Source: Cheilinus undulatus (Eukaryota > Chordata > Actinopteri > Labriformes > Labridae). From it: a stretch of 64,000 nt of DNA. The notes beneath the pieces were generated by a model. That model saw only the letters and a list, made by a program, of their open reading frames with translations. It did no database searches and had not been told where the DNA came from. Both the position numbers and the translations under genes were made by a program. This document shows, in pieces, positions 13,001 through 27,712 of the stretch. The DNA is taken from assembly GCF_018320785.1 (NCBI RefSeq), contig NC_054885.1, positions 6,708,921 to 6,772,920 on the forward strand, written 5' to 3'. Within the stretch, counting starts at the first letter, position 1. Every line of letters starts with the position of its first letter.

Positions 13001-16000
13001 AATTCTGATGCGTTTGATACTTTTCAACACTACATGGTTTAAAAAAATGCAATGGCTGTTATTTAATGATCAAAAATTATCAAAACTTAAAAAAAATCCC
13101 ATCTATTTCATAAGACAGGGGCACAAAATAGAAATAAGTTGATTAAAAAAGGCAATATAACTCATCCACACTGTCTAAATTGCACAAAAACATTGGCAAA
13201 GTTTTTGTATGGAAAGACTGACAATCAGTCTGCAGGAGTTTGCCAGCAATTGTTGGTGATTAAAACAAAAAAAACTAATACTGGGAGGCTAGGACTTTTT
13301 TTTCTTGTTAGAATTTCTTTTGCAGAATTTAAACGGGAAACACTGCTCAAAAGATGAGGTAAGAAAGAAAAATGTGAGTCAATGTTAACAGGCTGAATGA
13401 AGGAAATGTTTACTCCATCCTGACAGATGAGGAGTTAATTTGCATTTTGTTTAAGTTGCAAATTAGAAAAATTTCTCCACGCACTACCTCCCTCTGCAGC
13501 GCCTCATTGGCTGACTGGCTCAAAGACCGTGATCCCATTGGTGGTAAAGAGCTCATCTCCTTTAACGGCATACGTTCAAACTCTGCCCATTTTTTCTCTA
13601 TTTCGTCCTCTGTGCGTAGCCTTTGGTTCGATCCCCCGCTTGTCCCTTTTCTGGAAAGCACAGCCTCCCACTGGCTGCTGGTGTTCCTCTCCTCCTGCCA
13701 CTGGCTGTGCTCCCTCCCCTGCCCCTCTCCTGCTTCTCTCTGATTGGTCGGGAGGGAGCCAGAAGACACAGGGACAGGAGACAGCTCGACGTATTCAAAT
13801 CTACGCTGTGTGGGAGGAGCGGAGGCTGGAGGTTCTGGCAGAATGTCTGCATGACGCGACGGGAAGCGACGAGATGACGGGAGGAAGCGAGAGTGGGAGT
13901 TTTCTTTGTCACTGCTGCTGTCAGGTAATCTGGAGAGGATTACAGACAAATAAATATCATTCAACAGGGCTATTTTACAAGAAATACTGGGCAAACATAA
14001 ATCAGTCAAGGTATGATTTCTTCTTCAACTCATATCTTAGCTTTTTAAATTTTACTGCAGGGATGTGATTGGCACAGGATGAAAAGCCAGTGCAAAATTT
14101 GCCCTTCAATAAAACACTCTTACTACAACATTAAAGAGAAATAGGAAAACTCATAATACTATACAATACAGTACGTCAATATAAGTTTTTTTAATATATA
14201 TATATATTTCTTTGCTTTATTCAAAAGCCTCTTGGTAATGGTTAAAGACCTCCAGTCCCCCTCCTCCCTGCTTTCTTATCAATTTCTATGCATCACTTTC
14301 TGCACCTGTTGACTCATTTCGACCAGCTGTAACATTCATGTGCTTTTACCTTTAAGAACTGATGCAATGTCAGTGCTTTTTGGATGCTCTTTTTTAAGAC
14401 ATGTGACTGACAAACTGTAACAATTCATTAAAATACATGCTGGAATGCAGATGGGATCACACATTTTTGGTTTTGGCTTCTTAAGCCTCCATGCAGAAAA
14501 GCTGATGGATAAAGTCTTTAAAGTTGAGTAAGGATAGAGATTTTCATTTGATTGATTGATTATTTTAAAAATGTCAACAAACTTTAGGGCAAAGGCAAAT
14601 ATCAGCAGTTAAAACTGAGAGCCTTAGCTTTGAGGTGTTTCCATTTCACGTCTCTATCTGCAACAAAGGCTAAGAAATAAAGAGTTTAGTTATCACTGCA
14701 GCTCCATTCAGTGTGTCAGAAAATCCACAGGCTTTTAGAGGTTGCTTTACTTTTTTAAAAATCTGGCATATAGTGTTAGTTTAGGAAGGCCATGGAGTCA
14801 AGTGCTGCCATTAACTTGAGAGCAGCTGATCTCATGCAAGCCCTCAGCTGATGGCCAGCTGATTTGTGTCCAAGTACGCTATTGGCTTAACACACTCATG
14901 CTGCCATATTTAAACTGCTCTAGCCTAGCTATGTTTTGCTGCTCCCTCTGCAACCCACTTTTTTTAAGACCCTCCTCCACGCCAGCTCCTCCTTTATTCT
15001 GCTTCTGACTTAATCAATGTCATTCTGCTCTCATTGTTGACTGCTCTGCTCTGTGTTTTTTGCTGCTTTTTTCCCTGCCTCAGACTTTCTTTATTGGCAT
15101 AGGAAAGGCAGGAATGTGTGCTGTTCCTGCTTGATGCTTCCCCTGAACGTTTGTGGAAGGGCAGGGGGATCCCAGAACAGCCACACTGCCAAATATGGAT
15201 AACAGCAATAAGTACTAATTAATAACATCTAATTAAAGAAAAATATTCATAACAGCAAGTCATGGGTGTTTTTTGGCAAAGTGGTCCTTATGGAACTTAG
15301 GTTAAAGAGGGGCTTTTAATGTGGCTTTAGATCTAAATAGGTTAAAATTGTGATCAAGTATAGTGTGCTCTTTTGACTTGTCTAATATCTTGGATTTAAA
15401 AAAAAAAAACAATCAGGAAATATACCTAAGACAGTTCTAAATTTGACAACTTCAGTGACATACATTTTACTCTGTCTATACTGTCAGATAATGCAAGTCT
15501 TGCAGGTTAACATTTCACACTGAGAAATTAAATTAACCCTGAAAACTCACATCTCTACTTTTTGAATCAAGCATTAAGGATTCAGTGATGCAAGAATAAA
15601 TAAATAAACAACATTCAAACAATTTTGATGCCTGTTTACTACCCTTGCACCAAAAATAGGAAGTCCTTCACAACCATTACTGTGTAATGTCTTATCTTTA
15701 ATTTCCAAAAAAGAAGAAACTAGAAAAGCACCCGGAGAGCACAGAGCTCCACCATTAGCCCTATCTTCCAATAGTAAAGAATCCTTTAAAAAAAATGTAT
15801 GGATTCAGATGGTGATCTGGATTACTCTCAAAATCTAATCAGTTCTTCCTTATGCCATTTCTGACATTTCCTGAAAATTTCATCAAAATCCATCCATAAC
15901 TTTTTGAATTATGTTGCTAACAACAACCTAACTAACAAACTAACTTACTTAAGATCTGCTCCCACTGTTTGCTGCTCATTCACCCCCCTCCCTCTCTCTC

Positions 16001-19000
16001 TCTCTCTCGTACCAAATCCTCACTTTAAACACCATGATTTGCTCGTGTATCATGGACATCAACCATGGAAATATAGTAGATAAAGGGATACGTTCATTCA
16101 CTCAGTCACCTAACAGACACTAGATTAAGGCACGGTGTGGACTGCCTACTGTGACTGTGTCCTAAAAGTTGCTCTCCATCTCTTCAACTTGGTACAGCTG
16201 GTGTCGTACGAAGCGCTCTGTCAGGATGGATGGATTCAGAGTGATTTTGAAGGAGTGACAGAGCCACAGGCTCGTCCTCGCTGCTTATTTCATCGCAGAA
16301 TGAATCAATTTGCCACTTTCTGTTAACTTTTTGCAGTAAATACAAATATAACATAACGGACCCTGTGTGGCTTGCAGGGACGGGCACATGATTGATTGAT
16401 GAGTGAGGAGCAAACTCTGCTCTTACCAGGGAAAGATGACATTTTAGTTTTGTTAGAAGAAAAACTGCATGAGGAAAGAAGATGTGCAGTACACGTAGTT
16501 CATGGTAGAGGAAGTAGTTTGTTTACTTTCATTTGTCAAACATTAACTGGTAACATTTAATACCTTTATTTATCTATTTAGTTATTTTGACTCATTACTC
16601 TATTGTTCATTTGTTTGAAACTTATTCTCCCTCCATGGACCACAAGGCACATTTTTCCAAGAGGGGAAATTGGAGGAGGTAGTGGGCTGGGTTTTAATTT
16701 GTGCAATATAAAGAAAAGCCACTGGGTAGTTACAGCAGTTTAGGTTTTCCATATTGGAGTCATTTTTTTAAAACACATGATGTTACATTATAAATGGTGT
16801 GCAATGTTGTTTTTATATATTTGATATTTGATATTGAACATCCAGAAGTTTGAAGTTATATAACATTTATTACTGCATATTATTCACACTCAAAAGTACC
16901 CAAAATGGGTACCGCTGTGTACAGATACAGGTTCACAGGTACCGGGAATCGGTACCGTACCGGTTCAAATGTGAAAGGTACCCATCCCTATCCAACATAT
17001 CTGTACAATTCAGACTAGGCTCTCTGTCTTCATGTTTCGGTAGAATTTTGTCTAAAATAAGACTGCAGTTTTCTCAAAGCATCTGTACTTTTTAATACTA
17101 CTGAGCATGAAAATAATAAAAACTGTATTCTTTTAAAACTGATTGAACATTTTGGCAAGCTTAGTGTCTTGACTGAAATCATGCAAGGGCTAAGTTGCTA
17201 ATGCATGCATGTAAGAGAGCCAGTTATGTTAAAGAAGTTGCCTTAAGAGTGACACTGCAGGATTTTTGGACAGGGCGGCCTTAGATATAGAAAGTTAAAG
17301 TGCAACTAAACTGTACTTCAGAAGTGTCTGAGCACATTATGATGCTGCTTTGAGACACTGAAACACTGACAAAACCCCATCACCAGCTACCAAGAATAAA
17401 TGTCAACAAAGACTTTCTGCAGGATAAAGGTTGGTTTATATCCCCAAAGATGCGTATAATTGCATTACAAGCTTTTACAAAGTTACTTACTGTGTGAGGT
17501 CTGGAGAGCTGCTGGGGCGGACGCATTTCTTTAAAACCTCTATCCAATTCCTCCTGATCCCTGCCGTCATGGCCGACAATGTGAATGCAGCTTCTCGTGT
17601 CTGTAAAGAATAAAAGAGAGCGAAAAAAATGCACGTTAAGAAAAGACACAGATGTGACAGAACTGGGGTGAAATGCAAACAATAAAAGAAAAAACTGACT
17701 GAGAGAAAAGAAGATACAGAGATGTGAGTCATGATAACAGAAACACAAGAACATGCAGCAGAAATTGAGAGCGGGTGTGGTTGACACTGAAAAGGATGAC
17801 GAGAAGGGATGACTATAAAGAAGGAAACGCTCGCATACACAGACAATGAGAGAAAATGAGCCGTCATAGATATCCTCACCTGGATCTGAAAGCCATAGTT
17901 CTTCTCCACATCAAACTCAGATACCTTCACACAAGATTTAAGATCAATCTCCCCATCCAGGTCGTCTTTCTGCACAGAAAACATAACAAAACTTACAAAA
18001 ACTACATCACAGCAAAGTGCATTTCTCTTATACTTTGCAGATATCTTAATAAATTTGATCTTTTATTCTTAATTAATAAAACTATCAGGATGAATGTATG
18101 CTTTTAAAAAAGGAAAATGTACCTCCTCTGCACTGGAGTCTCTGTAGTACTTGAGTCCTGCATCTGTCAAAACAAACCAGTGCTTCTTCCACTAAAAAAC
18201 ACAGCAGGTTTCAATTAATCTCAGACTGGAATGATATAATTAACTCTTAGAATCAAGTATTACAAATATTTTAACAATCAAATGACAACATCTGACATGG
18301 CTACACCAAATCAGGCAAATGCTAAAAAAAAACATTGAAACAAAACATTACAAGTTCGGTTAGAGGAACAGTATGTGGTTTAAGGCTGTCAAAATTTCTA
18401 CTATTTTTACAATTTTAGATAACATAGAGTTAGTTTATCATTGTCTCCATCAATAAGAAAAAATAGCTTAAAATCCTACAGATCTTCTGTAATATTTTTA
18501 TATATTTTTTGTTATACTACCAAGCCTTTTTGCTGAAACAGTTAAATTTAGACAGTATGCAGGAGTTCACCTGCAATTATTACCATTCAAAACCAACAAA
18601 TTACCCAGTCTTTAAAGTGTAAGAATCTTAGTTGTTCCCTCCAGGCTCCAATGTCGTTACATTTTTTTCAAAAATTATACCTAAGTTGAAAAATCTGGTA
18701 TCATGAAAAAACACACTATTTTCTATAGAACAAAACTCTTAGGTTGCATGATGAAAAAATGGGAGTTACTTTGAGCTGCAGGATTATTAGTTATAGTTGT
18801 TTCAGTAGGTGCATTGGCAATAAACATAAGGGGTGGGAGAAAAAATCTATTCTTAGATGCTTCGTGATGTGGAGGTGGAAGATTCTGAATTGATTTATAA
18901 ATGTCCAATAATCTATAACAATTTCAATATTCAATACTGTAGAATAGTAGAAACAAAAAGGTGGAACTCTGACAAGATGTGATAACCAGTTGTTCATCTG

Positions 19001-22000
19001 TGAAAAAAATACATTTTTATTCCTGTAATTTCAGATATATCACAAGGAAAGGGTTCTGATACCACTGGTTCAGCACAAATGTAAATTTCCAGTTTGCACA
19101 CATTTCCCATTAGAGGATAGTGGAAATTTAATTTCTCTTTTTTCTAAACACAAATTTAATGTTTTTATTATGTTTTACAGTGAGAACAGAAATGTTGAAA
19201 AAAAAAACAAAAAAAAAAAAACAAAGCGCATCAAAATGAATCAATAATCGATTAAGAATCGAATCGTAGCCCTGTGAATCGTAATCGAAACGAATCGTGT
19301 GGTGTCTAAAGATTCCCACCTCTAATAAACATAACACAAAAACTAATTAAACTGCAGTAAATGAGGAGTTTAATTATTTTAAAAAATGCAAATCTTGGAG
19401 ATCACATACAAGACAAACCCAAAATGGGGCCATGGCATTCATTTGAGTTATCATGGAATAAAAATGGGTTTCAGCATTACTTGATTTTTACCAGGGTCTT
19501 CTCTACATTAAAAATTCTGCTATTTCTTACAAATATACCCCCACCACTAATGTTTACGATAAGAATTTAGCAAATTGCTGGTGCAGGTACCAATGTTTTT
19601 TCAACCCCTTCTTTTGATTTCCTAGTATGCCAACATTTGCACCATGTTTGACCATGAAAACATGACAGAGTTTGGTCAATAGGTGCCTTCCATTACATTG
19701 TCCATAGCCAAAAATTGTAAACAGGGCAGATACTGGAGGATAATAATGTAAAACCATGCATCACTACATCCCTAATCTTGACATCTACAATTAAATGTTT
19801 CATTCTTTAACACACAGAACAAAGTTAATCTCTTTCCTGGAAAATAAAGCTGATTCTGGTCATTTTTGAAGACAACAATTTGCATGCAATCAAAAAGAGA
19901 TGATTTCAGTAACAAAACATTGCCCATCATTTGGGATTTTGTGCTGTTTAGAAAGCGGAAGTGAGTGAATTCCACATTTGCTGCTGTTATCAGCACAGGT
20001 ATAGATATTCTTGGTTTATCTTAATTTAAAATTCTGGTATCTTGACAACCCTAGTGTGACTCATGAAAAGCCAAATCACTCGAGCACATCACTGAAAGAG
20101 AGAAGACACCTGCTGTGCCTGGAGCCACAAAGCTATTACGTTGATAACTAGGATAATCTGCAGCTATCGCCTTTCACACAACCTTTCTCATTAAGAAATG
20201 AGGGGCTGATGGCAAGGAAAATGTGACATCCACAAGGAGTAACACATTCAGCTGTACAGTAGCTCACCTCTCCGCTCTCGTCCAGCTTGGACATCCAGCC
20301 CTTCTTAAAGTTCAGGAGGTCGGGCTGTGAAGAGAAGAAGAAAAAAGTGTTACGTTCACTGGCATTCATCAGAAATGGCACAACCGAAAAGAAAACAAAA
20401 GAAACAGCAAAAAAAATGTACAGACAATGAAGTAACTGAATAAAACAGGAAAACAAGGAACACTAGGAGGCCTATGTAAGGGTGGGGCATACATGATATC
20501 ATTCTATCTGTATACAGGGGTTTAGTGGGTTAATCTTGTCATTGTACATGAAAACAACAGATACAATGCTGCTAAAGACAGTGTAGAGAAACTTGCTTTC
20601 CCTATAATGCATGTTGAAACTGGCCAAGTATTGTATTTGTTTATGTACTGGCATTTCATTTTTCTCCCTCTTGTTTTTACATGTACAATTAAGAACTTTC
20701 CACATCATTCCACTAGGTTTTAATCACTTTCACAAAGATAATGTACATGTATTTGTCTTCATGTTTGAAAGGGAAGGGCTCTATTCATTCCTCTACATGG
20801 TAACTTAACACAGACATTGTAAATGGCAAAGAAGAGACAACTGCAGACTTTTCAATTCAGAGACAAAGGAAAGCACAGTGGAAAAGTTACACTGAACATA
20901 TCCTCAAACAGAGGACTAACATGATTCATTTTAAAAAAATGTTCCAAAGAATAATTTCAAGTTGGTACAGGGAAGATGGACATTAGCAATAGCTTTATTA
21001 ATCAATGTTTTATTTTTTTATCTTCATCCTGCTCCGTTTTGAACGTGTACTTATGTGCCATTGATTAAGGCAGTGAGTGTTGTTGTTAAGGTTTACTTTG
21101 TCGTATTTTCTCTTGCTATCCTTGTTACATTATTTATTTTATTAATTTCTAAAAAATTGGTCAATATAATTTATCAATCAATCAATTATTAAGTGCCAAA
21201 ACTCAAATAAAAATGCATGCCTGTGCTCTATTTGTAACATTTGACCAAAATGTATAATCAAGTATGTGAAACAGAAATAAAAGAAGAAAAAAATTCAATA
21301 AAACTGGTACTGTTTTTTCTTTTGGTTCTTTTTCTTTTCTTTTGTTTCCCATTTCAACCTATTAAACCTTTATCTAACTCAGAACAGCACATTCATTTAA
21401 GAAAATAAATGTTTTTCAAAGTTGAACTGTCAGACACACAAAGGCTTAAAGCTGCTGAACATAAAACCAAGGCTAAGTAAGTTTTGATATTAATATTTTT
21501 AAATAATTAACTATTTAAATATGGAATGTATGGAAAAGTACAGAAACTTAAAAAACATAGCCAACATTTTTTATATGGCAGGTGCATGGGAGATGAATAA
21601 CCCATTAAAGAATTCCAGGAAAAGTCTAGCATACCGTCTAATTGTTATTATTGGGGTATTTATGAAATTTAGGCAGGGTACACAGATTTATGTGCAAATT
21701 TTGGCAATCAAAAACAAGAAATTAGGTGCCTATAACTTCTATTTTTGTTGTTCTGGTGTCAAATCAGCTATCAATAGGGTTACTTATATCATGTCAAAGT
21801 TTAAAGCTGCATTACTGCATCATCATATTGTTACATGACCCACACAGTTTAGAAGACTTACAACCCAAAATCTCCACAAAGAAGAAATAAACAAATAACA
21901 CAATAGAACCTTTTCCCTTTGTGTTTGAAGTCATTTAAGTCAGATACAGCTCTCAAACACTGTCATCATTTGAACTGATTGTCAAGAGGAACGGTTATGC

Positions 22001-25000
22001 ACCCATGCATGTGTATAAATTGAACCATGCAGTAGCGCATCCTTGCTTCAGTGTAAAATCCTTCAGGGCAGTACAGGAGTACTCACACTGGGCAAACAAT
22101 TTTGACGCTGGTGGTCAAGTATGCTTGGGTACACACCACAAACAAAATACTTGACAATAGTACATTAATGGATATAAGATAAACTAAACCTGCAATTATC
22201 TCTCAAAATGGATTGCAATTGCTTACAACATTGAGAGATATGGCTTTTGCCCATAGCACACCTAAAATCAAACCAAAATCTAAGGACAAAACATATCTGA
22301 TCTACCTGCCTGCCTCCATGTATTTTACAAATAAATAACTCAAATACCTTTTGTGTTGTACTTTTCATGACTGAAGCAAAACATGTCAAGTTTTTAAAAT
22401 CTTGTCTTAAAAAGCTAGTTACTAAGAGTAAAAATAACAGTGGGATCTCAAATAGCATGTCAATAAAACAGGATTGATGTGCAGTGAAGCATAGCGTGAA
22501 AATGTATGAAAAAGTATGACAGGAAATAACGATATACAAATGGTGTGAAAAATGAAAAGAAGGAAGAACAAGTCATTTGTAAAATACCTGACAAAAACAC
22601 ACATTATGAGCTTAGAGCAGTTTGAATACTGAAAAGGAAAATGAGCTATGTGCCTCGATAAGTAGTGATCCCAGATTAAGATTTCCAGCATACATTCCTC
22701 CTGCTTATCTCTCTTTCATAAGCCTCCTCGCTTTTAAACCTGTCTGCATTCTTTTGACCCTTTTTTCCTCTTTATTTCAGAGGTTAATTCTCTATTTTAC
22801 TCCCCTGCTCCACCAAGTTGTTCTGCTCCCTCTCTTTAAACACTAAGCTCTAATTTGGTAGGATTTCTTGCTATGCTTTGTCACTCAGAAAGTGGCTTTA
22901 GTTGTGTTCTTTAAAGCCACAGAACCAGCCACATTTTCTCTAAACAAGCAACATTTTTTTAAACGTATACATTTAAATACTGCAAAACTATTTCTCAGAA
23001 AGAAATGATACTGCAGTGTCACTTTTCTAGTATCTAAAGTGCCCACTGGTCAACACCTCTGCAATAGTCTCTCATGTAGTCATGTTTGATTGTTCCTTCA
23101 AAATAAAAGAAAAATAACAATTAGCACCTCTTGTTGGGTATCAACATGCATATAAATGCACTAACAGATAAATTAATCACTGATGACTGTTTGCATTTGA
23201 TCTGTTTTCCCTACTATCATCAATGTGTGCTCGCCCCAGGTCAACTTATTGATCTCTGATGTTTCAAACCTCATCATGAATGAATGTTATCAGGTCAAAA
23301 CATGCCTATAAGCAAGGTCAGGGAGCAGCCACAGAAGGTCAGGGGAAAAAAAGGTAGCATATGTTAGTGCTGGGCAATTAATCGAGTTTCAATTTCAATT
23401 ACAATTTTGGCTTAGGATTAATCAATTACTGCGCCACATGCTGTGTTGTGCTCATTTTGTCCCAAAGTTTCTTCATGTGTGGTAAATGTTTCAGTGTTAT
23501 TATAATTTGGCCACAAGAGAACGCACCATTACCTTGAAAAAAAGTTGATTTCATCTGAGTCATGCATTTATTATTATGTTACGCTTATATATCTGACTTC
23601 TCTATTCTCATTTATGGCTTGTTTTTCAAATTGCTCAGGGTGTTGAAGAGCAAAATGTGTTGAAGTTAGATAGATGCATGTCAGGCAGATGTTCAGTGAG
23701 TAAGCGTGTTTAATAACTGTGATCTCAGTATGACTCCAAAAGTTTTTGCTATAATTGAGCAGCACTGCTGCCTGTTATGAACAACACTAAAACCCGAGTG
23801 CTTTCCTTTGTCATGTGCTCTCTAATCAAAAAACACTTTAAAAGTTATAAAGATTTTCTAGTTGAAAATGATACATCTTATTTTATTGGAAACCCTCTGG
23901 ATTGCTTAGACTATGGTTAAGACACACCAAACCGCTGGAAATGCAAATCAAAGGAAAGCCACCTAATGCAAATGTTATGGTCCTGTGACAAAGTTCCAGA
24001 TATCTGGGGTCAGGATATAATAATCTTTGAGATTACAGGGATCCAAATTCCTTACAGTCCCAGACTATTTGTATTACTTGATGAGTCAGTGTTAACTGGA
24101 TGTGACAAGCATGCTAAATGTTTGATCCAAATTAAGTATCATAATCACCAGATAGATTCTTCTTAAATGTTTACTTTTCAGGGGGACTAATTTATCAATA
24201 CTTTACAGACAAAGACATGTATTAAGTATTAAGCATTACATTTTGATGTACGGATTTGATTCATTTCTTTTCCCCCATAATTGTACTTTAATGTGTCCTT
24301 TGCCTAAGATAATGTATTCCTGAGTTGTATAGCCAAAACAGATGGTGTACCTTCATATTTTTTTTAATTAAAAACAATAAAAACTGTTAATGACTAAAAA
24401 GTAATAGAGACCAAGGGAAGAGGGTCAAACACTGGTGACAGTTTGAAAGAAAGTCATTCTTACCGAGAACTATTTACCATCAAAGGCTGTCAAAATTTTT
24501 AATACTTTAAATAATAGTTATGTTAAAACAACCCAATCTGTTATGATTAATGATATTCAAGAAGTACCAATGTTTTAGAAAAATGCATATCTTCAGGCAT
24601 ATTCCTAACCAAATCACAAAAATAAGCCAGTCACGAGCACAGTCATAGTACTGAAACTTCATGGTACATTTTTACAATTTTGGCAGGAGTTTGGATGCAT
24701 TTTTTACTCATTAAAAACATGTAACTACAAAGTATTGGGTGTAATGGACTTCTATTTCTGTTGTCAAAAATTATTGATGCCATTTGATTTTCATAGATTT
24801 GTATCAAAGCTTAACATTCTGGTAATGTGACAACCCTGTGAGGCACACAAGCAGCTTATATTTAAAAATACAAAGTTTCATGCAAACTAAAATGACAGGT
24901 CATCATTTTTGCAAAAATACTTTGATGGTTCCACTTTACAGCATCTTCTGAGGCAGACATTTCTTGTCATTCCTTAAGTAATTCCTCTTTGATTAAAATA

Positions 25001-27712
25001 GGATCCGAGAAATAAAGGAGATGTTGAAGAAGAAATAATATCTTGGTTGACTGTTTTATATATATACAGACCTCTTATTTTCTCAATAACCCTGTTGAAT
25101 AATATGTATGGCTCCTCTTTTTTTGTTTCCCTTTTAAATGACTACATCTCTGAACACACAGTTCAAGAATTCATTTGTTTAAAGAGCAAATACATCTAAG
25201 TTAATTAATCACAAAGAAACATTTGTAGTGTTTTCTTGGCTGAGTGTGAGCAAACATGGAGTGTATGTCACAGCGTGCTGTAAAAGCTGACACACATGGT
25301 TAAGCTTCCTCCTAGTGACTCTTCCTGCTACTGTAAACAACAGAGAGTAAACAGATAACATTACACCACACCTGGAGGCCAACATGACGTTTCTTAAGGC
25401 TTGTTACAGAAATATACTGTAATACAAGGCTTAAATAAACTCAGTTTGAGGTGTGCAGTAATATGAAGATTGTCATGATACTACAACTACGATAAACTCC
25501 AATAACTACTGATGATCAAAACGTACCAATACCTGTTTCAATTAGGGGTGCACCAATGCCACATTTTTCCAGATTAAATATGAGTATTTACATACTCACC
25601 AATACCCAGTAAAAATAAGTACTTAATAATGTGTTTGCTTTAAAATACCATTACTGTTCTTGAAATACTGTTTTAATTGCACAAATCAGACCAAAATTTG
25701 TGCAACTTAGCCAGTGTGCAGGAAGTGTTGACAATGTTTCAGCCACATTATTCTTCGATGCACTACTTTTTGGTGCTATCAATCATTAAAAACACAAAAG
25801 ACTTAGTTAAATGATTAACGGGTCTGATTTTGACCACTCAAAGGCCTAGTCAAGAGGTGGGATGTTAAGATACCAGAATGTTAACTTTGATATGATTCTA
25901 GTAATAATCAAATTATACTGATTATACACAACAAAATATTAGTCAAGACAACTTGATATTGGGTATTCTGTTGTTCTTTTCATAACTTTAAATCACAAGC
26001 AAACTCCTGCCGAACAGTTGCTAGTGTATTTGTGCAACCTAAATAGTTTGCCAGAGCCATGGTAATCTAAATAGTTTGCCACAGCTCTGGCAAACTATTT
26101 AGATTGCACAAATACACCAGCAACTCCTGCCGAACAGTTGCTAGTGTATTTGTGCAATCTAAATAGTTTGCCAGAGCTGTGTGGAGGAGTTTCACAAATA
26201 GGTTTAACTACAACATTTCAGCCACATTATTCTTTGATAGGCTACTTTTTGATACTAAATGATTAAAATGATTTAAACGATTAAAGGGACTAATTATGAC
26301 CATTTGTGGTGCAGATGGCCTAGCAGTAAAGTCACGCCCCATGTATGGGAGAGGCCTGGGTTCAATCCTGGCCTGTGGCTTCTTTCCCTAATGTCAGCCC
26401 CTTCTCTTATCCCAGTTTCTGACTATCCATTCTCCCCCTATCTAAAAATAAAGGCATAAACAAGCCAAAAAATAAATAAATCTAATAAAATTAGACCACT
26501 GAAAGGCCTCAAAAAGATGTGTAAAAGTTCTGTTTCAATGAGTGATGCTAAGATACCAGAATTTTAAACTCTGGTAGTTTAAAGTTACCACATAGCTAAC
26601 TGGCTTCTTTATAGCTGAAGGCTGGCGCGTGAACTGGTGCTGTAAAGCCATATGTAGCTCACTTCTTGTGGAAAAATCCTCCCTGTTGTCAAAGGTACAG
26701 AGTACTGAAGTGTTTTGTGAAAATGGGATAGACACTATTCTCTCTCTTTAAAGTGACTGTGTGTTACTAGGTTGACTTTGAAAGAACTATCCTTTGACCA
26801 CTGAAAAAGTCTCATAGTTCTGTTTAAACAACGGATATTTGACTGATATCTGTGCTGACAACACAACCGATTAAATCCTTATAACTCAATACTTAGTATT
26901 TTATTGTTCTTTTAGTTAATTAAAATTTAAGAAAGTGTATTTGAGCAATTTAGACAGTGTGCCAGTTGTTCTTTACAGGGTTACTTTTTGATACTATCAA
27001 TCAATTAAAATACAAATGAAAAAGTCAAATGATAAATAGGGTCTAATTTCAACACTCAAAGCTTTGGATAAAGGCTGAATACGTCTGCTTTGAAGAGGGA
27101 TAGTAGGATAGCCAACAAAAACTTAAACATTTTATGAGATTCTAGTAATTATTACTTTATATTCATACCAATGTTGACAACACAACAAAAATAAGAGTCC
27201 AGGTAAATCAATACTGGGCATTTTCTTGTTCTTTTAGTCATGTAAAACTATGACTAAACCCCTAACAAAATGTTGCTAATGTATTTGTGCCATTTAGACA
27301 GTGTGCAGGAGTTTACTTACTATTTTCAATGGATATAGCCCTCCCCTGAGCACCTGCTTTGTGAAATACGTGTAGTTTTCTAACGGTTCTGTGTTTTCCG
27401 AAACTGTTACCATTAAATAACAGAAACTGTATGGTTTAAAAACGTGTAGTATAAAAAACATCGGGGAGTATCGGGGAATATCAGTGTAAACTGTTTCAAG
27501 CTAGCATAAAGTTTCTCAGCGCGTGCGCACCTATCGAATCAAGCGTTAACGTCCGTTAAAAAGCTAGTTTGCGTTTTAATATTAGGATTTAAAAACTATA
27601 TTTAAACCAGTGTAGGAAACGTAAACAAGTTAATCAAGTTTCAGGAAAAAAGGCATAATAATTAAAAAGATGAAAACGTGTTTTTTAGATATAAGGTGCA
27701 ACTTACCGTCAT
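3847..27712 (-). CDS. triobp: triobp short (Tara-like) isoform from an internal first exon
   Basis: An ATG-ACG at 27712-27707 is followed at once by a consensus donor (ACG|GTAAGT) and is in phase with the PH exon at 20324. The predicted protein starts [14 protein letters not shown], as human TRIOBP-1 does in my memory, and is 542 aa. It lacks the repeat exon and holds the PH domain and coiled coils only. The ATG has a purine at -3. Exons used: 27707-27712, then exons 7 to 17 of the long form. The first exon's 5' limit is unknown. Confidence 0.82.

Noticed and set aside
13529-14068. Long plus-strand frames opposite triobp exon 11
   Set aside because: They are antisense shadows of a real 442-nt exon with correct splice sites and human similarity on the minus strand.
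26288-26400. Possible tRNA gene
   Set aside because: A- and B-box-like motifs are present, but no cloverleaf can be drawn and an A-rich tail follows. It is a SINE.
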